From: Polynucleobacter sp. VK25 | Lineage (GTDB): Bacteria > Pseudomonadota > Gammaproteobacteria > Burkholderiales > Burkholderiaceae | DNA: 64,000 nt | Direction: 5' to 3' | Assembly: GCF_018687355.1 (NCBI RefSeq) | Contig: NZ_CP061288.1 | Span: 310,001-374,000 of the forward strand | Shown: positions 15,889-23,991 of the stretch, one piece after another | Layout: the number at the start of each line of letters is the position of its first letter | Numbering within the stretch: position 1 is the first letter of the stretch | Made by a program: the position numbers and the translations under genes | Notes under the pieces: model-generated | Seen by the model: only the letters and a program-made list of their open reading frames with translations | What the model was told of the DNA's origin: nothing | The model's database searches: none

Positions 15889-16818
15889 CTAGGGATTTAA
15901 GTCATTTGGCCCAGTGAAGGCCGGAAAGTCATACAGGATACAGGGGTTGTTGACCAATATCGCATTTCTGAGATTTTCGTCATGCACCCACTCACCAAGC
16001 AGGTCACATAGATCGGCATCGTGAGGCATTTGCTTCTTCACCATCACATGGGGCCAGTCGCTTCCCCAGATGAGGCGATTAGGGTTTGCTTTGATGACGG
16101 CATCAGAAAAAGGGCGCATATCCATAAAAGGAAGGTCACCATCGCAGATGCGATAGGGGCCTGTCATTTTTACCCAAGCGCGTTGGTTTTTCATTAAATC
16201 TAGAAGACCCTGAAAACCCTTATCGGTAACACCATGCTTTGCATGGCTATAGCCAAAGTGACCAAACACTAAGTCGACTGGAAAATCTTCAAAAGTCTTC
16301 GCAAGATTTGGATACTCATTCACATGCATCAATAACTCTAGATGCCAACCAAATGGTTTAATGCGTGTTGCTAGGTTTCGTAATTGTGCAATCGGTAATC
16401 CAGCAGATTTATCGGTGATATCAACAATATTGCAACGCAGTCCTCTTACTCCGGCAGCATGCAAGTCAGCCAGCTCTTGATCGCTCACCGCTTTAGGGTC
16501 GTTAGAGATAACGGCAACACCTCTCAATTGTTGAGGCTTGGATTTGAGGGCTGCAAGCATTGCTCGGTTGTCAGTGCCATAAACGCTAGGTTGCACTAAA
16601 ACTGCGCGATCCACTCCGAGCATCTTTAATAGCGATTCGTAGCTCTCCAGTGTTGCATCCGGTGGTGTGTAGATGCGTTCCTGCGCATATGGAAATTGCG
16701 TGGCAGGACCGCACACATGAGCATGACAATCCACCGCCCCTGCCGGGAATGGGCTCAGGGGCGAACGTACTTCAATACTCGGAGCCTGACACAGAGGCGC
16801 AGAATTACTGGGGTTCAA
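15889..16818 (-). CDS. Amidohydrolase of the PDC-hydrolase (LigI-like) family
   Basis: About 309 residues of a metal-independent or metal-dependent TIM-barrel hydrolase: AVDCHAHVCGPA at the N-terminus, VLVQPSVYGTDNRAML, GVRGLRCNIVD, HLELLMHVNEYP, FGHFGY, and NRLIWGSDWPHV near the end. The set matches 2-pyrone-4,6-dicarboxylate hydrolase-type enzymes that open lactones in aromatic-acid breakdown. The frame is open further upstream, but a TTG at 16818 overlapping the tctC stop by 14 nt is the most sensible start. Cotranscription with a Bug-type binding protein suggests it degrades a carboxylic acid captured by that protein; the substrate is unknown. Confidence 0.8.
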   Translation of the reverse strand: MNPSNSAPLCQAPSIEVRSPLSPFPAGAVDCHAHVCGPATQFPYAQERIYTPPDATLESYESLLKMLGVDRAVLVQPSVYGTDNRAMLAALKSKPQQLRGVAVISNDPKAVSDQELADLHAAGVRGLRCNIVDITDKSAGLPIAQLRNLATRIKPFGWHLELLMHVNEYPNLAKTFEDFPVDLVFGHFGYSHAKHGVTDKGFQGLLDLMKNQRAWVKMTGPYRICDGDLPFMDMRPFSDAVIKANPNRLIWGSDWPHVMVKKQMPHDADLCDLLGEWVHDENLRNAILVNNPCILYDFPAFTGPNDLNP

Positions 16819-17800
16819 TGGCCGCTTCTTTGGCGATCTTCTGATACTTGCCCATCTCTTCACGGACAAACTTTGTAAACTCCGCAGGACTCATTGGGGT
16901 AGCTTTAATCCCCTTGTTCTCGTAAGCAGTTTTGACTTCTGGATCCTGCATTGCTTGATTAATATCTTGATTAATCTTTTTCACAATAGCGGGTGGGGTA
17001 GCTGCAGGTGCCCAAACTCCAAACCACAAACCAATTTCAAAGTTGGCGTAGCCTTGTTCTGCGATGCTGGGAATTTCTGGAACAGCGGGATTGCGCGTTT
17101 TGCTGGTAACTCCTAGGGCGCGCACTTTTCCACCTTTGAGTTGACCAATTGCAGTATCCAAAGGAGCCATGTAAAAAGCGGTGCGTCCGGACATGGTGTC
17201 CTGAATAGCTTCAGGCGATCCTTTGTAAGGAACGTGGATGAGTTTGATGCCCATCATCTGATTGAAATACTCCGCCGCCAAGTGTGTTGAGCTACCCACG
17301 CCAGCAGAGGCAAATGTAATTTCATTCGGTTTAGATTTAGCCGCAATGACAAGGTCGCGAATGGATTGGTAGGGGCCATCGGCTGCAGTAACCATGACAT
17401 AAGGTGTTTGTCCCAAAATGGCGACATCCACCAAACTCTTGAGTGGATCGTAAGGTAGCTTCTTATAAATTGCAGGATTAGCTGCGTACGAAGCCGATTG
17501 CACTAGCAGGGTATATCCATCAGGGTCAGAGTTCACAACCACTCCGGTACCAATGAGACCACCAGCACCGGGTCGATTTTCAATAATGACGGATTGCTTC
17601 CATGTTTCCGTGAGGCTTTTTGCTACCACCCTTCCAGCAATATCAGCACCGGAGCCAGTAGTTAAGGGAACAATCATTTTCACGGTGCGGTTTGGATAAC
17701 TTTGGGCGCAAGCAATGCTCACACCAAAAGCAAGGCAAAACGCGAGAATAAGTCTAGTGGGCTTGTGGATGCTGCGTACCCGCCTGAACGTTGTAAACAT
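16805..17800 (-). CDS. Tripartite tricarboxylate transporter receptor, Bug/TctC family
   Basis: A 331-residue periplasmic binding protein. It has a basic head and signal peptide (LILAFCLAFGVSIACA-Q), then the Bug hallmarks YPNRTVKMIVPLTTGSGADI, VIENRPGAGGLIGT, ITFASAGVGSSTHLA and HVPYKGSPEAIQDTMSGR. Bug proteins bind carboxylates through the two loops containing these motifs and normally feed TctA/TctB permeases; no tctAB is nearby, which is common because betaproteobacteria carry many orphan Bug genes. It overlaps the downstream amidohydrolase, hinting at a shared substrate. It is divergent from the alpha/beta hydrolase at 17.9 kb. Confidence 0.88.
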   Translation of the reverse strand: MFTTFRRVRSIHKPTRLILAFCLAFGVSIACAQSYPNRTVKMIVPLTTGSGADIAGRVVAKSLTETWKQSVIIENRPGAGGLIGTGVVVNSDPDGYTLLVQSASYAANPAIYKKLPYDPLKSLVDVAILGQTPYVMVTAADGPYQSIRDLVIAAKSKPNEITFASAGVGSSTHLAAEYFNQMMGIKLIHVPYKGSPEAIQDTMSGRTAFYMAPLDTAIGQLKGGKVRALGVTSKTRNPAVPEIPSIAEQGYANFEIGLWFGVWAPAATPPAIVKKINQDINQAMQDPEVKTAYENKGIKATPMSPAEFTKFVREEMGKYQKIAKEAAIEPQ

Positions 17801-17901
17801 CTTGTCTCCTTAGTATTTTTATAGTTTCGTTGGATAATCTAACATGCTCTGACAAATAGATAAATAGAAGATCAATAGAACTTTAGATAGGGTGGAGATA
17901 A

Positions 17902-18717
17902 ATGACTCAAATGCAGGATCTGAAAATGATTAAGGTAAACGGTGTCGATATTGCTTATCGTTTTGATGGCCCCAAAGATGGCCCTGTTTTATTGGTAGCG
18001 AATAGTTTGATGGCCAATGGTAGTATGTGGGATGGCAATGTGCCCGCATTAGCAGATCGCTATCGCGTATTGCGTTATGACAAAAGAGGGCATGGTGGCT
18101 CTGGTCTCAATGCCGGCCCTTACACCATTGCACAATTGGCAGATGACGCTATTGGACTATTAGATGCTCTTGGTATTCAGAAGGCGCACTTTATGGGCTT
18201 ATCGATTGGTGGCATGATTGGCCAGCAATTAGGCGCTCGCTTTCCAGAGCGCATTCTCTCATTGTCACTTTGTAATACCGCCTCAGAAATGCCACCACGC
18301 AGCTTATGGGAAGAGCGTTTTGAAATTGCTCGCGCTCAAGGTATCGCTGGGTTGGTGGAGGGCACAATTAAGCGCTGGTTTACTGCGCCTTTTATTGAAC
18401 GAGCACCAAAAGAAATCGAAAAAGTTCGTCAAATGATCTTGGGTACCAATGTGGATGGTTATATGGCTTGCGGCAGCGCCGTACGTGATATGGCGCAAAG
18501 TACAATGTTATTGAAGATTAAGGCGCCTACCCTGGTTCTGTCGGGGCGTGACGATCCTGCGTGTACTGTTGATCAAGGAATTGTTTTACATCGTGTAATA
18601 GGTCACTCCAAAATGGTAATACTGGAGGAGGCTGCTCACCTATCAAACATTGAGCAGCCAGAAGCCTTTAACAAGACGGTGCGTCAATTTATCGACTCCG
18701 TTGATGATGCTTTGTAA
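17902..18717 (+). CDS. Alpha/beta hydrolase, 3-oxoadipate enol-lactonase-like
   Basis: A 271-residue alpha/beta hydrolase. Nucleophile elbow GLSIGG (Ser about 98), acid RDDPA (about 215) and catalytic His in EEAAHLSN (about 242). The motifs RYDKRGHGGS and GPYTIAQLADD are those of PcaD-type enol-lactonases, which hydrolyse 3-oxoadipate enol-lactone in the beta-ketoadipate pathway. A GGAGA ribosome-binding site precedes the ATG at 17902; a later ATG (MIKVNG) is possible. No other pca genes are present, so the exact substrate is open. It is divergent from the Bug/amidohydrolase pair. Confidence 0.8.
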   Translation: MTQMQDLKMIKVNGVDIAYRFDGPKDGPVLLVANSLMANGSMWDGNVPALADRYRVLRYDKRGHGGSGLNAGPYTIAQLADDAIGLLDALGIQKAHFMGLSIGGMIGQQLGARFPERILSLSLCNTASEMPPRSLWEERFEIARAQGIAGLVEGTIKRWFTAPFIERAPKEIEKVRQMILGTNVDGYMACGSAVRDMAQSTMLLKIKAPTLVLSGRDDPACTVDQGIVLHRVIGHSKMVILEEAAHLSNIEQPEAFNKTVRQFIDSVDDAL

Positions 18718-18772
18718 CTTATTTTCATTATTTAGATTTACTAACAGCATTTATTAAAAAGAAGGCATCTTT

Positions 18773-19351
18773 ATGACCGAACTATCCAATGCTCAGATTC
18801 AAGAGCTCCGCACAAAAGTATTAGGCGCAGCTGCCAAAGTTCCAGGCGCTTTAATTGGTCTCGGAATTTTATTTATCGTGCTTGGCATGATTGGCATTGC
18901 CGGCCAAACTTTGTTTTCTTTTATATCCGTTAATGTCTTAGGCATCTTTTTATTTGCTGGCGGCATATTGCAGGGTGCACATGCATTGAAGTCGCATGGC
19001 TGGAAAAGTGTTAGCGTGCAACTTATTTTGGCGGCACTCTATATTGCAGCAGCAATCTTCACCTGGGCTTTCCCAATTCCAGCTCTGGAAGCAATTACCT
19101 TGTGGCTTGCGGCAATCTTTTTTGTAACAGGTGCATTACGATTGATCTCAGCATTTCAGCATCGCCACTTCCGTGAATGGTTTTGGTTGGTTCTCTCTTC
19201 AGCAATTTCTATTTTGATGGGTGTGCTGATCATGAATGGCTATCCAGAGTCTAGTCTATGGCTGCCTGGCATGTTGATTGCGATTGAATTGTTGTTGCAG
19301 GGCTGGTCATTATTATTTATGGGCTTAGCAGCACGCTCATTGATTAAGTAA
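18773..19351 (+). CDS. HdeD/DUF308 family membrane protein
   Basis: A 192-residue inner-membrane protein with six predicted helices arranged as repeated pairs (GALIGLGILFIVLGMIGI; NVLGIFLFAGGILQGAHAL; LILAALYIAAAIFTWAFP; LAAIFFVTGALRLISAF; then two more). HdeD-type proteins are linked to acid or envelope stress; the mechanism is unknown. A soluble N-terminus of about 20 residues precedes the first helix. It is followed 47 nt later by a 58-residue basic protein. Confidence 0.8.
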   Translation: MTELSNAQIQELRTKVLGAAAKVPGALIGLGILFIVLGMIGIAGQTLFSFISVNVLGIFLFAGGILQGAHALKSHGWKSVSVQLILAALYIAAAIFTWAFPIPALEAITLWLAAIFFVTGALRLISAFQHRHFREWFWLVLSSAISILMGVLIMNGYPESSLWLPGMLIAIELLLQGWSLLFMGLAARSLIK

Positions 19352-19398
19352 CTAAGTAAATAATTCAGTTTGCAACAGCAAAATAAAGAGCGTTCATC

Positions 19399-19575
19399 AT
19401 GACAATGAAAAAAACCGATCTCTATAAGAATTTAGCTTTGAAAACTGCGCAGGGAATGAAAAACGCTGCTAAGACTCCTAAGCTAGGGGCAGAAGAGAAA
19501 GCAAAGTCTAAAAAGGAAATGGCAAGCGCTAACCCCTTGCTGGCTTCTTTGATGGGCAAGACCAAATCGAAGTAA
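19399..19575 (+). CDS. Small basic protein, 58 aa, unknown function
   Basis: ATG at 19399 to TAA at 19575. The protein is very Lys/Ala-rich (starts MTMKKTDLYKNLALKTAQGM, ends SLMGKTKSK) with no membrane segment and one likely amphipathic helix. Composition suggests a nucleic-acid- or ribosome-associated protein, but no family is recognised. It sits 3 nt before the TTG of the acyltransferase, which implies translational coupling. The opposite-strand frame here is longer but has no family-like features. Confidence 0.55.
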   Translation: MTMKKTDLYKNLALKTAQGMKNAAKTPKLGAEEKAKSKKEMASANPLLASLMGKTKSK

Positions 19576-19578
19576 ATC

Positions 19579-20640
19579 TTGAAGCAAGCGTCTCCGCTTT
19601 TTCTGATTGATATCCTCAAGGTCCTTGCGGCCTTGATGATTATTCTGCATCACCTCTCAAGCTATGGGCAAATTGCAGAGGATGCAAGGCTTGTCTTACC
19701 GAGACTGATGACTTGGCTCTTTGAGTACGGGCGTTATGCGGTGCAAATCTTTTTGGTCATGGCGGGTTATTTGGCTGCTCAGTCTTTGAGCCGTTATGCC
19801 AACATTAAATTTAGCGCAAACGGTTTGCTGAAACTCATTCTGAATCGTTATCTACGATTGTTTGCCCCTTATGCCGCGGCACTCATTTTTACGATTGCGT
19901 GTGCTTACATTGCACGCATCTGGGTCAATGATGAATTTGTTGGTCAATCAGAAACACTTTCCCAGTTTTTAGCGCACCTCTTTTTTATTCAAGGCATCTT
20001 AGGCTTAGATTCTATTTCTGCTGGCGCTTGGTATGTTGCAATTGATTGGCAGTTGTATTCAGTGCTGGCCATTCTATTTGTTTCTTTTCCCAGCTATAAG
20101 GCATTAATTTGGTTGGTAAGTATTTTCGCTGTCAGTTCTTTATTGTTCTTTAATCGTTCTGGCGAGTATGAAGCGTATTTTATTTACTTCATTGGTTCTT
20201 ATGGATTGGGCGCCTTAGCGTATTTGGCTAGCGGCTTTCAAGATGTCGGTGTGAAGCGTTTAGCTAAGGCTGCATTAATTTTGATTGGACTGATTATTGC
20301 CGCCGCTTCGATTCAGCAAATTTGGCTTAGAAATTTTCTGGCATGGTTTGTAGCACTGGCATTGTTCTTGTGGGGCAATGCCGCTTATCCTGCTGGCATT
20401 AGGCAGAATGGATTGCTAAGAGCTATTGCCTGGGGAAGTCAGCGCTCATACTGCGCTTTCTTAATTCACTTCGCATTTATTCTGCTGGCAAACACGCTTT
20501 ATATCGCCTTGGGCTTGCATACCCAGCAAAGCGGGGCAATAGCAATTGTATTGATGCTAGGTGTTGTGGTTTGCAGCATCTTGTCTGCAAATTATTTTTA
20601 TCGTTGGATAGAAATTCCAGCGAACAAACTCAAGGTCTAA
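19579..20640 (+). CDS. Acyltransferase family 3 membrane protein (OafA-like)
   Basis: A 353-residue protein with ten or so membrane segments. The start FLIDILKVLAALMIILHHLS contains the double-His/Arg-type helix of acyltransferase-3 enzymes; GRYAVQIFLVMAGYLAA and NRYLRLFAPYAAAL are standard family stretches. These enzymes O-acetylate surface polysaccharides, peptidoglycan or lipids using cytoplasmic acyl-CoA. The TTG at 19579 immediately follows the 58-residue gene. There is no SGNH domain, so only the membrane transferase is present. The acceptor is unknown. Confidence 0.8.
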   Translation: MKQASPLFLIDILKVLAALMIILHHLSSYGQIAEDARLVLPRLMTWLFEYGRYAVQIFLVMAGYLAAQSLSRYANIKFSANGLLKLILNRYLRLFAPYAAALIFTIACAYIARIWVNDEFVGQSETLSQFLAHLFFIQGILGLDSISAGAWYVAIDWQLYSVLAILFVSFPSYKALIWLVSIFAVSSLLFFNRSGEYEAYFIYFIGSYGLGALAYLASGFQDVGVKRLAKAALILIGLIIAAASIQQIWLRNFLAWFVALALFLWGNAAYPAGIRQNGLLRAIAWGSQRSYCAFLIHFAFILLANTLYIALGLHTQQSGAIAIVLMLGVVVCSILSANYFYRWIEIPANKLKV

Positions 20641-20653
20641 CTCAAGACTCGGT

Positions 20654-21181
20654 TCAGAGACCCATATCTTTGAGAACGCGGAAGATTTCGCGATAGGCCT
20701 TAGGTGGTTTGTTTTGTTCTTTCTCACGACGCGCATTACGAATCAAAGTACGCATATTCTGAATATCCATATCGGGATATTGCTCAATCATTTTGGTAAA
20801 TGCCTCATCATTCGCAATGAGTCTGTCACGATAGCTCTCCAGAAAGTGCAACTTTGCAGTCTCGGCTTTACTAACGCCCTGAATTGCGTCTAAGCGTTTC
20901 TGAATCGCATCTAGCTCTTCTTCATCTAAAAAGCGCATGAGCTTGCCAAGATATTGCTTATGACGACGGATTGCCTCAAAACTTTTAATCTTGTTTGTTT
21001 CTGCAATAGCAGTCTTGATCGCTTCATCGAGAGGAATCGTTTTTAGGGCGTCACTACTTAGGGCAGCCAAAACTTCCGCCAGTTTCTGGCGCTCAGTCAT
21101 TTGGCGCTTTAATTCTGACTTGCTGGGCCCTTCATCGGCATCAACCAGTTTGGGGGTGCGATTCTTCTCATTAATATGCAT
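20654..21181 (-). CDS. darP: Ribosome biogenesis factor DarP (YjgA/DUF615)
   Basis: A 175-residue charged, helical protein: GPSKSELKRQMTERQKLAEVL (family signature PSKSxxKRxxxxLQ), LKTIPLDEAIKTAIAE, AIRRHKQYLGKLMR and C-terminal NPPKAYREIFRVLKDM. It matches YjgA/DarP, which binds the large ribosomal subunit and helps late 50S assembly. It is slightly longer than some relatives only by the N-terminal tail. Monocistronic and convergent with the acyltransferase. Confidence 0.9.
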   Translation of the reverse strand: MHINEKNRTPKLVDADEGPSKSELKRQMTERQKLAEVLAALSSDALKTIPLDEAIKTAIAETNKIKSFEAIRRHKQYLGKLMRFLDEEELDAIQKRLDAIQGVSKAETAKLHFLESYRDRLIANDEAFTKMIEQYPDMDIQNMRTLIRNARREKEQNKPPKAYREIFRVLKDMGL

Positions 21182-21320
21182 GTAGCTATTTTAGACTGCT
21201 ATTGAGGGTATCTACAGAGGTGACTAATGGGATGCCTAATTTGCAAGATTGGTAAATAATAGGCATTCGCAGCGGGAAACCCTCTAACCATTGAATAACG
21301 CTTTATTAGATGCAAACAAC

Positions 21321-22946
21321 ATGACCCAAGCAAACACTTACGACTACATCATTATTGGGGCAGGCAGTGCTGGCTGCATGTTGGCTAAGCGTTTAACTGA
21401 AAATCCCAACAAGAAGGTCTTGCTCATTGAGGCCGGCAAAAACGATAACTACATCTGGATTCATATTCCTGTTGGATATTTATATTGCATCGATAACCCA
21501 AGAGCAGATTGGCGCTTTAAAACAGCCGCTGAAAAAGGTTTAAATGGCCGTTCATTGCTATACCCCCGTGGCCGTGTTTTAGGTGGCTGCTCATCCATTA
21601 ACGGCATGATTTATATGCGGGGCCAAGCAGGTGACTACGAGTCTTGGGTGCAGGCAACCGGTGACGAATCTTGGTCTTGGGAAAATGCACTGATGCGTTA
21701 CAAGTCATTTGAGGATTACCACGGCGCCGCTAATCAATGGCATGGTAAAGGCGGAGAGTGGACTGTTTCAAAGCAGCGCTTACGTTGGCCCATCATGGAT
21801 CGATTTAAAGAGGCTGCCGTGCAGGCTGGCATCCCAGCATCAGACGACTTTAACTGTGGCGATAATTTTGGTGTGGGATATTTTGATGTTAGCCAACGCG
21901 CAGGTTGGCGCTTAAATACTTCAAAAGCTTTTTTGAGGGATGCAGCCAAGCGCAGTAACCTCACGATATTGACTGAGGCAGTAGTGACTAAACTCAAAAT
22001 TGATCCTGTTACTAAAAATTGTCTTGGGGTTGAGTATCTGAAGAATGGCATCGCTTCTGAAGCGCTCTGCGCTACTGAACAGGGCGGTGAAGTTTTATTA
22101 AGTGCTGGTGCTATTGGAAGCGTGCAAATATTAGAGCGCTCTGGCGTTGGCGCGGCTGCACATCTCAATCAATTAGATATTCCTGTGATTGCCAATCTCC
22201 CAGGGGTTGGTGAGAATCTACAAGACCATTTACAGCTTCGCATGGTTTACAAGGTTAATGGTATTAAGACTTTAAACACCAAAGCCAATACCCTCTGGGG
22301 CAAGATGATGATTGGCTTAGAGTATGTGCTGAAGCGCTCTGGTCCAATGTCGATGGCGCCATCACAGCTCGGCGCATTTGCATATAGTTCTCCAGAGCAA
22401 AGGCGTGCAAACGTGGAGTACCACGTGCAACCATTGTCATTAGAAAAGTTTGGTGAGGACTTGCATTCATTTAATGCATTTACTGCGAGCGTTTGTAATT
22501 TGCGTCCCACCTCACGAGGAAGCGTGCACATCAACTCAACAAATCCAGAAGCTCCGCCGGTGATTAGCCCAAACTATTTATCGACCGAGGAAGATCGCAA
22601 AGTGGCAGCAGAGTCATTACGCTTAACACGCAAGATTGTGGAGCAGGCCGCACTCGGACCTTTTGCCCCTGAAGAATATAAGCCTGGCATGCAGTATCAA
22701 ACGGATGCTGAATTAGTTAAAGCTGCTGGTGATATTGGCACTACGATTTTTCACCCAGTTGGCACTTGCAAGATGGGTCGTGATGATGACCCAATGGCCG
22801 TGCTTGACTCCGAGTTGCGCGTGAGAGGCATTCATCATTTGCGTGTAGTGGATGCTTCAGCAATGCCAACAATCACCTCGGGTAATACCGCCGCTCCGAC
22901 GATGATGATTGCGCAGCGTGTGGCAGAATTGCTGACGCGTGCCTAA
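21321..22946 (+). CDS. GMC-family FAD oxidoreductase (choline dehydrogenase-like)
   Basis: A flavoenzyme of about 541 residues: YDYIIIGAGSAGCMLAKRL FAD-binding start, RGRVLGGCSSINGMIYMRG (GMC signature 1), GAIGSVQILERSGVG (signature 2) and the C-terminal catalytic HPVGTCKMG with GNTAAPTMMIAQR. Members oxidise primary alcohols to aldehydes. The ATG at 21321 is chosen because the FAD motif normally lies within about ten residues of the start; the frame opens 10 codons earlier at a TTG. The EamA gene begins inside its last codons. No betaine genes are near, so choline is not implied. Confidence 0.87.
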   Translation: MTQANTYDYIIIGAGSAGCMLAKRLTENPNKKVLLIEAGKNDNYIWIHIPVGYLYCIDNPRADWRFKTAAEKGLNGRSLLYPRGRVLGGCSSINGMIYMRGQAGDYESWVQATGDESWSWENALMRYKSFEDYHGAANQWHGKGGEWTVSKQRLRWPIMDRFKEAAVQAGIPASDDFNCGDNFGVGYFDVSQRAGWRLNTSKAFLRDAAKRSNLTILTEAVVTKLKIDPVTKNCLGVEYLKNGIASEALCATEQGGEVLLSAGAIGSVQILERSGVGAAAHLNQLDIPVIANLPGVGENLQDHLQLRMVYKVNGIKTLNTKANTLWGKMMIGLEYVLKRSGPMSMAPSQLGAFAYSSPEQRRANVEYHVQPLSLEKFGEDLHSFNAFTASVCNLRPTSRGSVHINSTNPEAPPVISPNYLSTEEDRKVAAESLRLTRKIVEQAALGPFAPEEYKPGMQYQTDAELVKAAGDIGTTIFHPVGTCKMGRDDDPMAVLDSELRVRGIHHLRVVDASAMPTITSGNTAAPTMMIAQRVAELLTRA

Positions 22947-23856
22947 GACCTCACAAAAGACTTACTCATTACCAGCGAGTCATTTACTGTTGGCGCTCGC
23001 CATTGTGGCAGTGTGGGGCACGAACTTTGTAGTGATTAAGTTATCGCTTAGTGCATTCCCACCATTCTTATTTGCCGCACTTCGCTACACCTTTGCGTTT
23101 CTGCCCTTAGCGCTCTTCCTGCCGATACCTAAAGTGTCTTGGGTCAATCTCTGTATTTATGGTTTAGCAGTGGGTGTCGGGCAGTTCGGTATTTTGTATT
23201 TTGCGATTGATGGCCGCATCTCTCCAGGCCTAGCTTCGCTGGTAATTCAGACGCAGGTATTTTTCACAATCGGCTTTGCGATGTTTTTTGCTAAAGAGCG
23301 TTTGCGCACTTACCAAACTTTGGCGGTATTGGTTGCCATGATCGGATTGGGAATTATTGCGCTGCACACTGACGCCAGCACTACCTTTCTTGGTTTGGCT
23401 TTAGTGGTGTTTACCGGTTTTTCTTGGGGGGTAGCCAATACTGTCAGTCGTAGGGCGGGCTCTATCAATATGCTGGCCTATGTAGTTTGGGCGAGCGTTT
23501 TTGCTATTCCTCCCTTATTTGGTATATCCCTTCTATTTGAAGGTGGCTGGGAACACATGAGTAGCTCAGTAAGCTCTGCGCCATTAGGGGCATGGGCTGG
23601 GGTCCTTTGGCAATCCTGGGGAAATACCCTTTTTGGCTATGCAGCTTGGGCCTGGCTGCTTTCTAAGCATCCAGCCGCGGTAGTGGCTCCAGCGCCATTG
23701 CTGGTGCCTATCTTTGGCATGGGGGCAGCGGCTTACTTCTTGGCTGAACCATTGCCTTTATGGAAGATTTTGGCGGCAAGTTTGGTGATTGTGGGGTTAG
23801 TAATCAATCTCTTTTGGCCCAATATTGAGCGCGCCCTAAAACAAAGACTTTCTTGA
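22939..23856 (+). CDS. EamA/DMT family transporter
   Basis: A 305-residue transporter with ten membrane segments in two EamA repeats: VWGTNFVVIKLSLSAFPPFLFAALRYTFAF in the first and GFSWGVANTVSRRAG in the second. ISPGLASLVIQTQVFFT and SKHPAAVVAPAPLLVPIFGM are typical of the YdcZ/RhaT-like exporters for amino acids or metabolites. The GTG start overlaps the GMC oxidoreductase by 8 nt, so the two are co-translated; export of a product of that enzyme is a possible but untested link. Confidence 0.85.
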   Translation: MPKTSQKTYSLPASHLLLALAIVAVWGTNFVVIKLSLSAFPPFLFAALRYTFAFLPLALFLPIPKVSWVNLCIYGLAVGVGQFGILYFAIDGRISPGLASLVIQTQVFFTIGFAMFFAKERLRTYQTLAVLVAMIGLGIIALHTDASTTFLGLALVVFTGFSWGVANTVSRRAGSINMLAYVVWASVFAIPPLFGISLLFEGGWEHMSSSVSSAPLGAWAGVLWQSWGNTLFGYAAWAWLLSKHPAAVVAPAPLLVPIFGMGAAAYFLAEPLPLWKILAASLVIVGLVINLFWPNIERALKQRLS

Positions 23857-23881
23857 GCCCATGAGGCTAATGTAAAACCCT

Positions 23882-23911
23882 AATACAAGGCCCTTTTTTT
23901 GGCTTTGTATT
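23882..23911. promoter_or_regulatory. 11-bp inverted repeat with T-rich loop upstream of livK
   Basis: Arms AATACAAGGCC and GGCTTTGTATT (one G-U pair) flank CTTTTTTT. It lacks a following T-run on the plus strand, so terminator function for the EamA gene is doubtful; it may be a regulatory structure. Confidence 0.4.
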
Positions 23912-23929
23912 AACAGTAAGATAACTGTT
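23912..23929. promoter_or_regulatory. Inverted repeat in the livK promoter region
   Basis: AACAGT-aagata-ACTGTT, perfect 6-bp arms, about 65 bp before the livK start. It is a plausible operator; no matching regulator is in the window. Confidence 0.35.
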
Positions 23930-23991
23930 CGTTTGTGTTTTATCTATAAAAAAGTATTTATTCATTAGCAATTTTTAGTCATGGAGACTTT

